From the NCBI RefSeq assembly GCF_001701025.1, contig NZ_CP016793.1, positions 6,324,001 to 6,388,000 of the forward strand: DNA of 64,000 bases, in the 5' to 3' direction. The stretch is from Lentzea guizhouensis (lineage in GTDB: Bacteria > Actinomycetota > Actinomycetes > Mycobacteriales > Pseudonocardiaceae). A model generated the notes under the pieces. The model had not been told where the DNA came from, searched no databases, and saw only the letters and a list, made by a program, of their open reading frames with translations. Made by a program: the position numbers and the translations under genes. Positions 18,464 through 26,126 of the stretch are shown piece after piece; within the stretch, counting starts at the first letter, position 1; the number at the start of each line of letters is the position of its first letter.

Positions 18464-18949
18464 TCAGGCGTCCGGCCGCTCTGGTTCTCTCCCAGGCGGG
18501 CCCTGCAGGTCGACTTCGTCCGCGAACCGCGTCAGAAGCTCGGCCAGGTGTTCGACGTCGCCGGTCGGCCAGTGACGGAGGACCCGGGTGAGCCAGGTGA
18601 GGCGGAAGTCGGTGGCACGTTCCCTGGTGCGCCGTCCGCTGTCGGTGAGCACCACCCTGGTTCGTCTGGCGTCTGACGACGAAGGTTCGCGTTGTACCAG
18701 CCCGACTTTCGCTGCCTTGTCGACAAGGCGGCTGGCGGTCGAGTGCTCGGTGTCGGTGAACGCGGCGATGTCGCGGATGGTGCTGTCCTGGCCTGCTTCG
18801 GCAGCGCGCGCACACGCTTCGACGACCAGGATGCTCGACATGTCCACGGGTATGCCGTCGTCCTTGATGCTGGATCGCGGCGCGCTCCACAACCTGCGCA
18901 GGCGGACCAGCGCGGCGTCCAAGCCGTCCACGTGCTCCTCGCGCGACAT
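18464..18949 (-). CDS. MarR-family transcriptional regulator
   Basis: A 161-residue winged-helix protein. The DNA-binding core is about residues 45-110: DSTIRDIAAFTDTEHSTASRLVDKAAKVGLVQREPSS style sequence is typical of MarR, ending in the wing with DARRTRVVLTDSGRR. The frame is open far upstream; the ATG at 18949 (MSREEHVDGL) is preferred, with an ATG at 18964 as alternative. An imperfect palindrome overlaps this start region. It is divergent from the NmrA-like gene and probably represses it. Confidence 0.85.
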   Translation of the reverse strand: MSREEHVDGLDAALVRLRRLWSAPRSSIKDDGIPVDMSSILVVEACARAAEAGQDSTIRDIAAFTDTEHSTASRLVDKAAKVGLVQREPSSSDARRTRVVLTDSGRRTRERATDFRLTWLTRVLRHWPTGDVEHLAELLTRFADEVDLQGPPGREPERPDA

Positions 18950-18966
18950 ATGTGTACGATACATGT
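18946..18966. promoter_or_regulatory. Imperfect palindrome at the MarR start
   Basis: A 21-bp element starts ACAT and ends ATGT with further matching positions inside (six of ten pairs complementary). It overlaps the chosen MarR start codon, a position suited to autorepression. Support is moderate. Confidence 0.35.
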
Positions 18967-19040
18967 AGCACGTGTCTGTGCGAAGGCGTCGGATGCGGGG
19001 CGGGCAAGGTGGTGCTCGCCGTGACCGAGGAGGAAGCGCC

Positions 19041-19907
19041 GTGCTGCTGATCACCGGCCCGTCCGGCAACGTCGGCAGCGAGCTCATCGCCCTGCTGGAG
19101 GAGCGGCATTCCCACCTGCCGCGGCGAATCGGAAGTCGCCATCCCCTGCCTGACCGCGCTGACCACGTGCACCTCGACTTCGCCGACCGCAGCACCTGGA
19201 GCTCCGCACTGTCCGATGTGGACGCGCTGTTCCTGCTGTTCCCGCTACCCGGCAACAAGGCGGCTCGCGAGCGGATCATCCCGTTCGTGAAGGCCGCGGC
19301 ACGCGCCGGCTGCCGGCACGTGGTCTACATCTCCGTGTTCGGTGCCGATCGTCTTGCTTTCTTGCCTCATTTCAAAGTCGAACAGGCGATTCGAGCCAGT
19401 GGCATGAGCTGGACCGTGCTGCGCTGCTCGTTCTTCATGCAGAACCTGCACCGCGTGGTGTCCACCCACGGCGTCGACATCGTCGAGCGCGGCGAGCTGT
19501 TCATCCCAGCGGGTTACGGGCGCACAACGTTCCTCGACGCCCGCGACGCCTCCGCGGTCGCGCTCGACGCCCTGGTACATCCCGATCGTCACCGCGACGT
19601 CGTTCACCACCTCACCGGCGGGCAGACGCTCGACATGCACGAGGTCGCCGCAATGCTGAGCACCGCGCTGGATCGGCGCGTCCACTACACCCGTCCCAGC
19701 TCGATCCGCTTCGCCGCACGGCTTCGCCGCCGCGGCGTCGGTTGGGACACCATCGGTTTCATGGCCGCGGTCTACACCGCCACCAGGTTCGGCTTGAACC
19801 AGCCGATCACCGACGACGTCCAGCAGTTGCTGGGCAGGAAACCCATGTCCTTGCGCCGGTTTCTGGATGACTCGGCTTGGCGGTGGCGCGAGCGGCGGTG
19901 GACCTGA
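19041..19907 (+). CDS. NmrA-like NAD(P)-binding protein
   Basis: A 288-residue Rossmann protein of the atypical SDR (NmrA/QOR2-like) group. The N-terminus VLLITGPSGNVGSELIALL carries the glycine-rich dinucleotide motif in its TGxxGxxG form. RMS-like YISVFGAD near residue 95 and the WTVLRCSFFMQNL segment near 128 are characteristic of the group. Start: GTG 19041, with a GAGGAGGAAG ribosome site just upstream, although the frame opens earlier. These proteins either sense NADP redox state or reduce small quinones; the adjacent MarR regulator suggests a detoxification role. Confidence 0.85.
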   Translation: MLLITGPSGNVGSELIALLEERHSHLPRRIGSRHPLPDRADHVHLDFADRSTWSSALSDVDALFLLFPLPGNKAARERIIPFVKAAARAGCRHVVYISVFGADRLAFLPHFKVEQAIRASGMSWTVLRCSFFMQNLHRVVSTHGVDIVERGELFIPAGYGRTTFLDARDASAVALDALVHPDRHRDVVHHLTGGQTLDMHEVAAMLSTALDRRVHYTRPSSIRFAARLRRRGVGWDTIGFMAAVYTATRFGLNQPITDDVQQLLGRKPMSLRRFLDDSAWRWRERRWT

Positions 19908-19977
19908 CTGCCGCCATCCCGCAGGTGTCATGCGTCGACGGCTCTGTGATCCCCGGCTGACCCGCCGAACGCCTTCG

Positions 19978-20445
19978 TCAGGGGTGGACCGATCCGCTCA
20001 AGTCCAGTCCTTCCAGCCATCGCTGGTGCCAGTGCAACAGGCACGGGCGCAGCCATGCGCCCGCGACGGCGGGCAGGAACCCTCGCTGGGTCTCCTCCGT
20101 GGCCACGTGCGTCGTTCCGTCGGATCTCGGTGTGAGCAGCCACCGGTGGTGGCCGTGCGTGCCGAACGCGGTCCCGGTCCAGCCGAGCTCGCGTTGTGGG
20201 TCGAAGAAGGTCACGATGCAGTCGACGCGGATGTTGAACGTGGTCCAGCGGAACCGGGTGCCAGGACCGAGCACCACCGCGTCGTCGAGTTCCACCCCGC
20301 GTGCGTTGCGGTACCAGTCGGGCCAGGAGCGTGCGTCGACCAGCATCTTCCAGATGACCTCGGCATCGGTGGAGACCACCAGTTCGTTGCGGGTGTGGAG
20401 CGAGGTTTCCTCGGGTGACAAGCCCCGCGGCCAGTGGATGGTCAT
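19978..20445 (-). CDS. SRPBCC-family (START-like) protein
   Basis: A 155-residue protein of the polyketide cyclase/dehydrase-like SRPBCC fold. It opens with a strand (TRNELVVSTDAEVIWKMLVDA) followed by WPDWYRNARGVEL, the usual helix pair, and continues with paired strands (GTRFRWTTFNIRVDCIVTFFDP) and the final helix (RPCLLHWHQRWLEGL). It binds a hydrophobic ligand in its cavity; the ligand is not predictable. It is convergent with the NmrA-like gene and has no clear operon partner. Confidence 0.82.
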   Translation of the reverse strand: MTIHWPRGLSPEETSLHTRNELVVSTDAEVIWKMLVDARSWPDWYRNARGVELDDAVVLGPGTRFRWTTFNIRVDCIVTFFDPQRELGWTGTAFGTHGHHRWLLTPRSDGTTHVATEETQRGFLPAVAGAWLRPCLLHWHQRWLEGLDLSGSVHP

Positions 20446-20623
20446 GATGCTCTCCTGGCAAGATCACTCAGGCTGGTGCCGGGCACGGCGAGTGCGACGC
20501 CGGGCCCGGCCAGTGCGGTGTGGTGGCGGTGCACGGCCTCGAAGAGGGGCCCACGGCGTCCGCCGGCCCAGTAGGAGCGCTGTTCTCCTCCGCCGGGGCC
20601 GGCGTCTGCCGTTGGGCGGTTGA

Positions 20624-22225
20624 TCAGCCGTTGGCGCGCTTGCGCCTTGCCAGCCAGAAGGTCACGCCGCCCGCCGCCAGCACGACAGCGCCTCCGATGG
20701 CCAGCGCGACCACGCTGGCCCCGGTGCTGGCGAGCCCGCCGGAGCCGGTGCCGACGGCGGCGTCGGTCGTCTTCGCAGTCTCCGTCGGTGCGGGGGAGGC
20801 GTTGTCCGGCGTACCCGCTGCTTCGGCCGGAGCTGCCACCGCGTTGTCCACGGCAGGCGCCGTCACCGGGGCCGCGGGCTCACCGCCCACCGAGAACTCG
20901 AAGGCCCCGCGGTCCAGTGCGCGTCCTGCTTTCCGCTGCTTGCCGGCGACGTCGTGTGCGGGCAGTTCGAACGCCGTGCCGGAGTCGATCGCGGGGGACC
21001 CTGCGAGCGGGCGGAAGTCCGCGGTCGCGGGATCGGTGCCCGGCTTGGCCAACTTGGGGTCGGCGATGATGTCGTTCGGTCCCATCGCCTCCGGCTTCTT
21101 GCCGCCGAAGTAGACGTTGTGGTCGTAGGTGACGTTGGTGTTGCGGTGCGTCGAGTTGGCCGGCTTGCCCTCGCGCACGACGGAGACGTTGTTCAGGATC
21201 CGCACGTCGTCGCTCATCGCGGCGAAGATGTTCGCGTAGGGCTCCATGTTCGTGCTGCGCGAGTTCAGGTACGCGGTGTTGTTGACGATGTCGACGTGCT
21301 GCGACTTGAACGAGTGGATGCCCGATCCGCCGTTGTCGAAGGAGACGTTGTTCGCCACGAGGACCCGTCCCTTGTACGCGGGATCGGAGTTGTCCTTGTC
21401 CTTCAAGGTGTCGATGATGATGCCGTTGCCGTCCGAGTGCCGGCCGATGTGCGTCCAGATGACCTTGGTCTCGTTGTCGTGGACCACGTTGCCGGTGATG
21501 CGGATCTTGTACTGGGACGGGTCACCGGGACCCTCGTCCAGTGCGCGCAGGATCGAAATGCCGCTGGTGGCGTACTCGGTGTACCAGGACGTGGAGTGCA
21601 CCCGGTTGCGGTCGATCGTCACGTGGTCGGCGTCGATGGCCGAGATGCCGATGCCGGGGCAGTGGTGGACGTGGTTGCCGGTGATCTCCAGGTGGTGTGA
21701 GGCCTTGCCGGACTTCTCGTCCTTGTAGGCGCCGATGCAGTTGGTGTTGAAGACCGCCTTCTTCTGCCCGGCCTGCTTCCTGGCTTCGTCGAGGTTGATG
21801 GACGCGGCGTCACCCGCCACCTCGAGACCGCGGATCCTGATGTGGGAGGCGCCGGTGATCCTGATGCCGTGCCATCCGGTGACCGGGTTGAGCACCGGCT
21901 TGTGACCGGGGAACGCCTCGTAGGTGATGGGTGCTCCGGGGCTGCCGGAGCGGGTGATGTTCACGACGTCGCGGCCGGTCGCGGTCTCCCGGTAGGTGCC
22001 GTTCATCAACTGCACCACGTCGCCGGGGTTCGTCGAGTCGGCAGCCTTCTGGATCGTTTTGAACGGCTGGGCTGACGACGTCCCCGTGTTGCCGTCCGAA
22101 CCGGACGGACTGACGAAGTACGTGGTCGGAGCGGCGTGCGCGGTGCCGCTCAGTGCGAGCAGCCCCAGTGGTGCGGAGCCGATGCTCACCGCGACGGCGA
22201 GCCGTAAGAGGCGAAGAGAGTTCAC
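20624..22225 (-). CDS. Secreted parallel beta-helix protein with LAxTG cell-wall anchor
   Basis: A 533-residue surface protein. Residues 1-32 are a signal peptide (ALSGTAHA). Residues about 36-440 form a right-handed parallel beta-helix of the pectate-lyase/polysaccharide-lyase type, seen as repeated short runs with asparagines (HHLEITGNHVHHCPGIGISAI and VLVANNVSFDNGGSGIHSF style rungs). A Pro/Ala/Thr linker leads to LASTG near residue 498, a hydrophobic helix and RRKRANG, the layout of a class E sortase substrate. It probably binds or cleaves an acidic polysaccharide at the cell surface. Start: GTG 22225 behind GGAAGGAAA. It is divergent from a LacI regulator, with two palindromes between. 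Confidence 0.88.
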   Translation of the reverse strand: MNSLRLLRLAVAVSIGSAPLGLLALSGTAHAAPTTYFVSPSGSDGNTGTSSAQPFKTIQKAADSTNPGDVVQLMNGTYRETATGRDVVNITRSGSPGAPITYEAFPGHKPVLNPVTGWHGIRITGASHIRIRGLEVAGDAASINLDEARKQAGQKKAVFNTNCIGAYKDEKSGKASHHLEITGNHVHHCPGIGISAIDADHVTIDRNRVHSTSWYTEYATSGISILRALDEGPGDPSQYKIRITGNVVHDNETKVIWTHIGRHSDGNGIIIDTLKDKDNSDPAYKGRVLVANNVSFDNGGSGIHSFKSQHVDIVNNTAYLNSRSTNMEPYANIFAAMSDDVRILNNVSVVREGKPANSTHRNTNVTYDHNVYFGGKKPEAMGPNDIIADPKLAKPGTDPATADFRPLAGSPAIDSGTAFELPAHDVAGKQRKAGRALDRGAFEFSVGGEPAAPVTAPAVDNAVAAPAEAAGTPDNASPAPTETAKTTDAAVGTGSGGLASTGASVVALAIGGAVVLAAGGVTFWLARRKRANG

Positions 22226-22421
22226 GTGTTTCCTTCCTCGGTCCGACAGGGGTTCGCGTCCTCGCCAGTTCGGCTGTGCGGCGCGAGTGTGTCGAATGGT
22301 CGGTGCTCCCGCAACCCTCCACTCGGAGGAGTCCAAACGGGGCACTGGCAGGGTCGAGCTCGTTGTGGTGTCGAGAAAACGCTGGTCGCGAGAAGTTTCG
22401 TGCCTCGCTGTCCGCCGGTGT

Positions 22422-22455
22422 CGCCATCGCGGGAAAAGCTTTTCCCGCGATGGCG
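22422..22455. promoter_or_regulatory. 34-bp perfect palindrome, probable LacI operator
   Basis: The left arm is GCCATCGCGGGAAAAGC and the right arm its exact complement, with no loop. The central GGGAAAAGCTTTTCCC has the CG/GC-centred form typical of LacI-family operators. It lies about 200 bases upstream of the beta-helix gene start. Confidence 0.75.
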
Positions 22456-22607
22456 CCGGGATCGTAACCGATGCCCTCCGGGACGTTCGGAGGGTGGGTC
22501 CTTGTGCTGCTGTGCAAGTCTTCCGGGTGAACTCATGCGGGCACTTCCGCCTGGAAGCCGGTTGCTGTCTTGAAATCGCTGTTCGAGCGAGGTTAGGCTG
22601 ATGGTGC

Positions 22608-22621
22608 GGAAAAGCTTTTCC
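22608..22621. promoter_or_regulatory. Second copy of the GGAAAAGCTTTTCC palindrome
   Basis: A perfect 14-bp palindrome identical to the centre of the site at 22422-22455, placed about 105 bases before the LacI gene start and 176 bases from the first site (centre to centre). Paired sites suggest autoregulation with possible looping. Confidence 0.72.
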
Positions 22622-22725
22622 CGAGCCCCGCCGTCGACGCCGTGCCGGGCGGTGCGGGGCCTCGGGCCACCGCCGGTCCAGGGTGCTCAGGCCGGTTCGT
22701 CGCGGGGTCCGTAGGATCGACGGCC

Positions 22726-23793
22726 GTGGAGGGAAACGCGACACTGATCGACGTGGCACGGGTGGCGGGGGTGTCCCTGGCGACCGCGTCGCGGGCGATC
22801 AACGGCAGCGCCCGGACGGTGGGCGCGGAACTGCGCGAGAAGGTGCTGCGGGCGGCGCAGGAGCTGGACTACTCTCCGAACGCGGCCGCGCGGACGATGA
22901 AGCGCGGCCACGCCGACGTGGTCGGGATGATCGTCCCGGACATCGCGGACCCGTACTTCGCGGGCATCGCCTCCGGCGTCATGAAGGCCGCCGACGAGCA
23001 GGGCCTGATGGTCTCGATCGCCAGCACGCGCAGGCAGGTCAGCCGCGAGGCCGAGTACGTGGCGGGGTTCCGCCGCCAGCGCAACCGCGCGGTCATCCTC
23101 GCGGGCAGCCGCACCAGCAGCCGGGCCGAGACCGAGTGCCTCAAGGTCGAGGTCGACCGCTTCGAGGCGCAGGGCGGCAGGGTCGCGGTGGTGAGTCAGC
23201 GCAAGCTGCCGGTGGACACCGTGGTCGTGGAGAACAGGCAGGGCGCCCGTGCGCTGGCGGCGGACCTCGCCGATCTGGGTTATCGCGACTTCGCCGTGCT
23301 CGCCGGACCCCGTGACCTGCTCAGCGCCAAGGACCGCCTCGACGGCTTCCGGACGGGACTGGCCGAGGCCGGCGTCGAGCTCGACAGGGAGCGGATCGTC
23401 AACGGCGAGTTCAGCAGGGACGGCGGCTTCCAGGCGATGGAGCGGGTCCTGGAGCAGCTCGACGGGATCGACTGCGTGTTCGCCGTCAACGACGTCATGG
23501 CGCTCGGAGCGATCGCGGCCGTCCGTTCGCGGGGGCTCGACGTGCCCCGCCACCTGTCGGTCGCGGGGTTCGGCGACATCTCGACGCTGCGGGACATGTC
23601 GCCCCGGTTGACGACCGTGCGGGTGGACCTCGAGAGGCTGGGCCGGCTCGCGCTCGAGATGGTCCTGTCGAACGACAGCGGCGCCCCGCGGACCCGCCGG
23701 GAGAAGTGCCAGGTGGTACTGGGTGCCAGCACCCCCGGCCGCAAGACCGCCGGCCGCAAGACCGCCGGTCGGAGGTCCTCGGCGAGAGGGTGA
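22726..23793 (+). CDS. LacI-family transcriptional regulator
   Basis: A 355-residue regulator. The N-terminal helix-turn-helix and hinge (about 6-55) read TLIDVARVAGVSLATASRAIN and continue to the minor-groove-binding hinge helix SPNAAARTMKRG. A type-1 periplasmic-binding-like effector domain follows from about residue 62 (ADVVGMIVPDIADPYFAGI), with FAVNDVMALGAI near 255. The C-terminal tail has an odd tandem GRKTAGRKTAGRR, a basic repeat that may strengthen DNA binding. Start: GTG 22726 (VEGNATLIDV). It very likely binds the two palindromes to its left and controls the divergent surface beta-helix gene in response to a carbohydrate. Confidence 0.9.
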   Translation: MEGNATLIDVARVAGVSLATASRAINGSARTVGAELREKVLRAAQELDYSPNAAARTMKRGHADVVGMIVPDIADPYFAGIASGVMKAADEQGLMVSIASTRRQVSREAEYVAGFRRQRNRAVILAGSRTSSRAETECLKVEVDRFEAQGGRVAVVSQRKLPVDTVVVENRQGARALAADLADLGYRDFAVLAGPRDLLSAKDRLDGFRTGLAEAGVELDRERIVNGEFSRDGGFQAMERVLEQLDGIDCVFAVNDVMALGAIAAVRSRGLDVPRHLSVAGFGDISTLRDMSPRLTTVRVDLERLGRLALEMVLSNDSGAPRTRREKCQVVLGASTPGRKTAGRKTAGRRSSARG

Positions 23794-23855
23794 TCGCGGC
23801 GTGGTCGCTGCCACCGGCGGCGGGCTTGGCGCGGTCACCGGGCAGCTCGGCGGTG

Positions 23856-25292
23856 TCATGCCGGCCGCCGGGTCCACTCACCGTCCACCCGGCGCGGCAA
23901 GTGCCACGGGTTGTCACGGCGCAGGGGCGGCGGAAGCAGCTCGTCCGGCATGTCCTGGTAGGCCACCGGGCGCAGCCACCGGTCGATGGCGGACGCGCCG
24001 ACGCTGGTGTGCAGGGGTGCGGTGGTCGCGGGCCACGGCCCTCCGTGGTGCATGGCGGCGGTGACCGCCACGCCCGTGGGCCAGCCGTTCCAGACCACCC
24101 GGCCCGTCCGCACGGCGCCGAGCACGGTGGCCGCCAGGTCGTCGCCGGCCTCGCCGTGCACGGCTGCGGCCAGACTCGGGGGAACCGCCGCGAGGGCGGC
24201 CAGCAGGTCATCGGCGGAGTTGTACTCGACGACCAGGGCGGACGGGCCGAAGCACTCCGCGACCAGTTCTTCCCCCAAAGTGGCGGCGGACGTTCCGAAC
24301 AGGCTCGGCGAGACCGCGTCCTGCGTCTGCTCGGGCAACGGCACGATCTCGCGGACACCACGTCGCCGGGCCAGCGCACGGACCGCGGCCAGGTAACCGT
24401 CCCTGATCCAGGGTCCGAGCAGCTGACTGGGCGCGACCTGTGTGACAGCCCGCCGCAGCACCTCGTCCAGGCCGTGTCCCGCCGGGAGGAAGAGGAGACC
24501 GGGTTTCGTGCACAGCTGGCCCGAGCCGAGGGTGAACGACGCCACGAACGCCTTCGCCACCTCCTCGCCGCGCGCCGCCACGGCCGCGGGTGTGACCACG
24601 ACCGGGTTGACCGAACCCAGTTCGCCGTAGAACGGGATCGGGTCCGGCCTGCCGGTGGCCAGGTCGAACAACGCGCGCCCGCCCGCGCCGGAGCCGGTGA
24701 ACCCGACCGCGGTGATGTTCGGGTCCACCACCAGTGCGCGGCCTGCGTCCCGGCCGGTCACCAGCGACAGCACGCCGTCGGGCAGCACGTCCGCGGCCAG
24801 CGCGCAGGTCAGCGCTGACAGCTCCGGATGTCCCTCGTGGGCCTTGACCACCACCGGGCATCCCGCTGCCAGGGCACTGGCGGTGTCGCCACCGAGCACG
24901 GAGAACGCGAACGGGAAGTTCGACGCGGCGAACACGGCCACCGGTCCGAGCGGGGTGAGCATCCTGCGGAGGTCGGGCCGGCCCGCGGGCGGAGGACCGT
25001 CGACCGGCCGGTCGACGACCACGTCGAGATAGGCGCCGTCGGTGATGACGTCGGCGAAGGCGGCCAGTTGGAACCGGGTGCGGTCCACTTCGGCGTGGAG
25101 ACGGGCCGCACCGATGTGGGTTTCCCCGTCCGCCACCGAGACGAGCTCGGCGCGGTGCTCCTCCACCACCTGAGCGAGGCGGCGCAGCAGGTCGGCGCGA
25201 TGGTCTGGTGACGACGCGGCCAGGGAGGGAAACGCCGAGAGGGCGGCCGCGGTCACGTCGGAGACGCGTTCGGCCGTGGATGTGGTGCGCAT
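23856..25292 (-). CDS. NADP-dependent aldehyde dehydrogenase, alpha-ketoglutaric-semialdehyde type
   Basis: A 478-residue aldehyde dehydrogenase. The cofactor region has FAASNFPFAFSVLGGDTASALAAGCPVVVKAHEGHPE near 122-160, FTGSGAGGRALFDL near 200, the catalytic Glu in YGELGSVNPV near 225 and the catalytic Cys in LGSGQLCTKPG near 261. The AAGCPVVVKAHEGHP form is what I associate with alpha-ketoglutaric semialdehyde (2,5-dioxovalerate) dehydrogenases of sugar-acid and hydroxyproline pathways. It is divergent from a GntR regulator and the large catabolic operon, whose enzymes fit oxidation of a sugar acid. The exact aldehyde is inferred. Product family is secure. Confidence 0.87.
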   Translation of the reverse strand: MRTTSTAERVSDVTAAALSAFPSLAASSPDHRADLLRRLAQVVEEHRAELVSVADGETHIGAARLHAEVDRTRFQLAAFADVITDGAYLDVVVDRPVDGPPPAGRPDLRRMLTPLGPVAVFAASNFPFAFSVLGGDTASALAAGCPVVVKAHEGHPELSALTCALAADVLPDGVLSLVTGRDAGRALVVDPNITAVGFTGSGAGGRALFDLATGRPDPIPFYGELGSVNPVVVTPAAVAARGEEVAKAFVASFTLGSGQLCTKPGLLFLPAGHGLDEVLRRAVTQVAPSQLLGPWIRDGYLAAVRALARRRGVREIVPLPEQTQDAVSPSLFGTSAATLGEELVAECFGPSALVVEYNSADDLLAALAAVPPSLAAAVHGEAGDDLAATVLGAVRTGRVVWNGWPTGVAVTAAMHHGGPWPATTAPLHTSVGASAIDRWLRPVAYQDMPDELLPPPLRRDNPWHLPRRVDGEWTRRPA

Positions 25293-25361
25293 GAGACCTC
25301 ACCGTGGTGTCCGGGTCGGCGACTTCGAGAATTTCCGGCACCGACACTTGCGTTTGGTATC

Positions 25362-25385
25362 TTGGTATACCAACATACCGGTATG
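25362..25385. promoter_or_regulatory. Two adjacent palindromes, probable GntR operators
   Basis: TTGGTATACCAA (25362-25373) is directly followed by CATACCGGTATG (25374-25385), both perfect 12-bp palindromes; an extra TTGGTAT half-site lies at 25354-25360. TGGTATACCA is a common FadR-subfamily operator form. The second palindrome covers the proposed GntR start codon, so binding would block that gene and probably the divergent dehydrogenase. Confidence 0.72.
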
Positions 25386-26126
25386 CCACCCCGCGATGTG
25401 ACGCGAACCATAAGCCCGACGCGCGAGCCGCTCAACGGAGCAGCGTTGGCCGCGTTCCTGCCGCCTGCCCAGACGCCTGCCTCCCGCGCCGACGTGGTGT
25501 GCGAGGCGTTGCGCCGCGCGATCCTCGACGGTGTGCTCCAGCCGGGGCAGCCGTTGGTCGAGCGGGAGCTGGCGGACATGTTGGGTGTCTCGAAGACACC
25601 GGTCCGCGAAGCGCTGAAGCAACTGCGGTCCACCGGCCTGGTCGAGGTGGTGTCGTTCCAGGGAGTGCGGGTGCGCGAACTGGACGCGGACTACGTGGGA
25701 AAGCTGTACGCCGCGCGGGCGAGCACTGAACCCTCCGCGGTTCGCCTGGCCGTGCAACGGCTCGGCGCCACCGAGCACGCCGCCGCGCACACCGCGCTGC
25801 AGACGGCCGCCGAGTGCGCCTCCCGCGGTGACCGAACGGGGATGGGCATCGCGAACCGGGCCTTCCACCGCGTGCTGTACACGGCGTCGGACAACGGCTT
25901 CCTGTGCGACTTCCTCGACCGGTTGCAGGACCTCACCGCCTTCGCGGCCACCACCGGCTGGCGGCTGCGCGCGACCTTCGAACAGGAGGCGGCCGAGCAC
26001 GCCGCGATCCTCGCCGCCGTGGAACAGGGAGACGCGGACCTGGCCGAGCGGCTGGCTCGCGAACACATCGAGAAAGCAGCCAGGACGCTGTCGGAGACCT
26101 TGCCGGACGCGGGCCATGAAGGTTGA
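25383..26126 (+). CDS. GntR-family regulator, FadR subfamily
   Basis: A 247-residue regulator. The winged helix spans about 38-105 (RADVVCEALRRAILDGVLQPGQPLVERELADMLGVSKTPVREALKQL style), followed by an all-helical FCD effector domain with the metal-site residues expected of FadR-type proteins (Asp/His: NRAFHRVLY near 160 and EHAAILAAVEQGD near 207). Start ATG 25383 has no ribosome site and lies in an operator palindrome, so either the message is leaderless or a GTG at 25398 is used. It overlaps the next gene by 11 bases. It probably controls the whole rightward catabolic operon and the divergent aldehyde dehydrogenase, with a carboxylate as effector. Confidence 0.88.
   Translation: MPPRDVTRTISPTREPLNGAALAAFLPPAQTPASRADVVCEALRRAILDGVLQPGQPLVERELADMLGVSKTPVREALKQLRSTGLVEVVSFQGVRVRELDADYVGKLYAARASTEPSAVRLAVQRLGATEHAAAHTALQTAAECASRGDRTGMGIANRAFHRVLYTASDNGFLCDFLDRLQDLTAFAATTGWRLRATFEQEAAEHAAILAAVEQGDADLAERLAREHIEKAARTLSETLPDAGHEG

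Larger units (their letters stand above)
22226..22725. other. 500-base divergent regulatory region
   Basis: No gene is supported here, though frames stay open on both strands because of the high GC content. It contains two copies of a GGAAAAGCTTTTCC palindrome (one extended to 34 bp) and poorer GAAA-rich relatives near 22375-22395. It serves the beta-helix gene leftward and the LacI gene rightward. Confidence 0.7.

Noticed and set aside
22226-22759. Upstream extension of the beta-helix gene to 711 codons
   Set aside because: The signal peptide begins at 22225 behind a good ribosome site; the extension runs through regulatory palindromes and encodes nothing recognisable.
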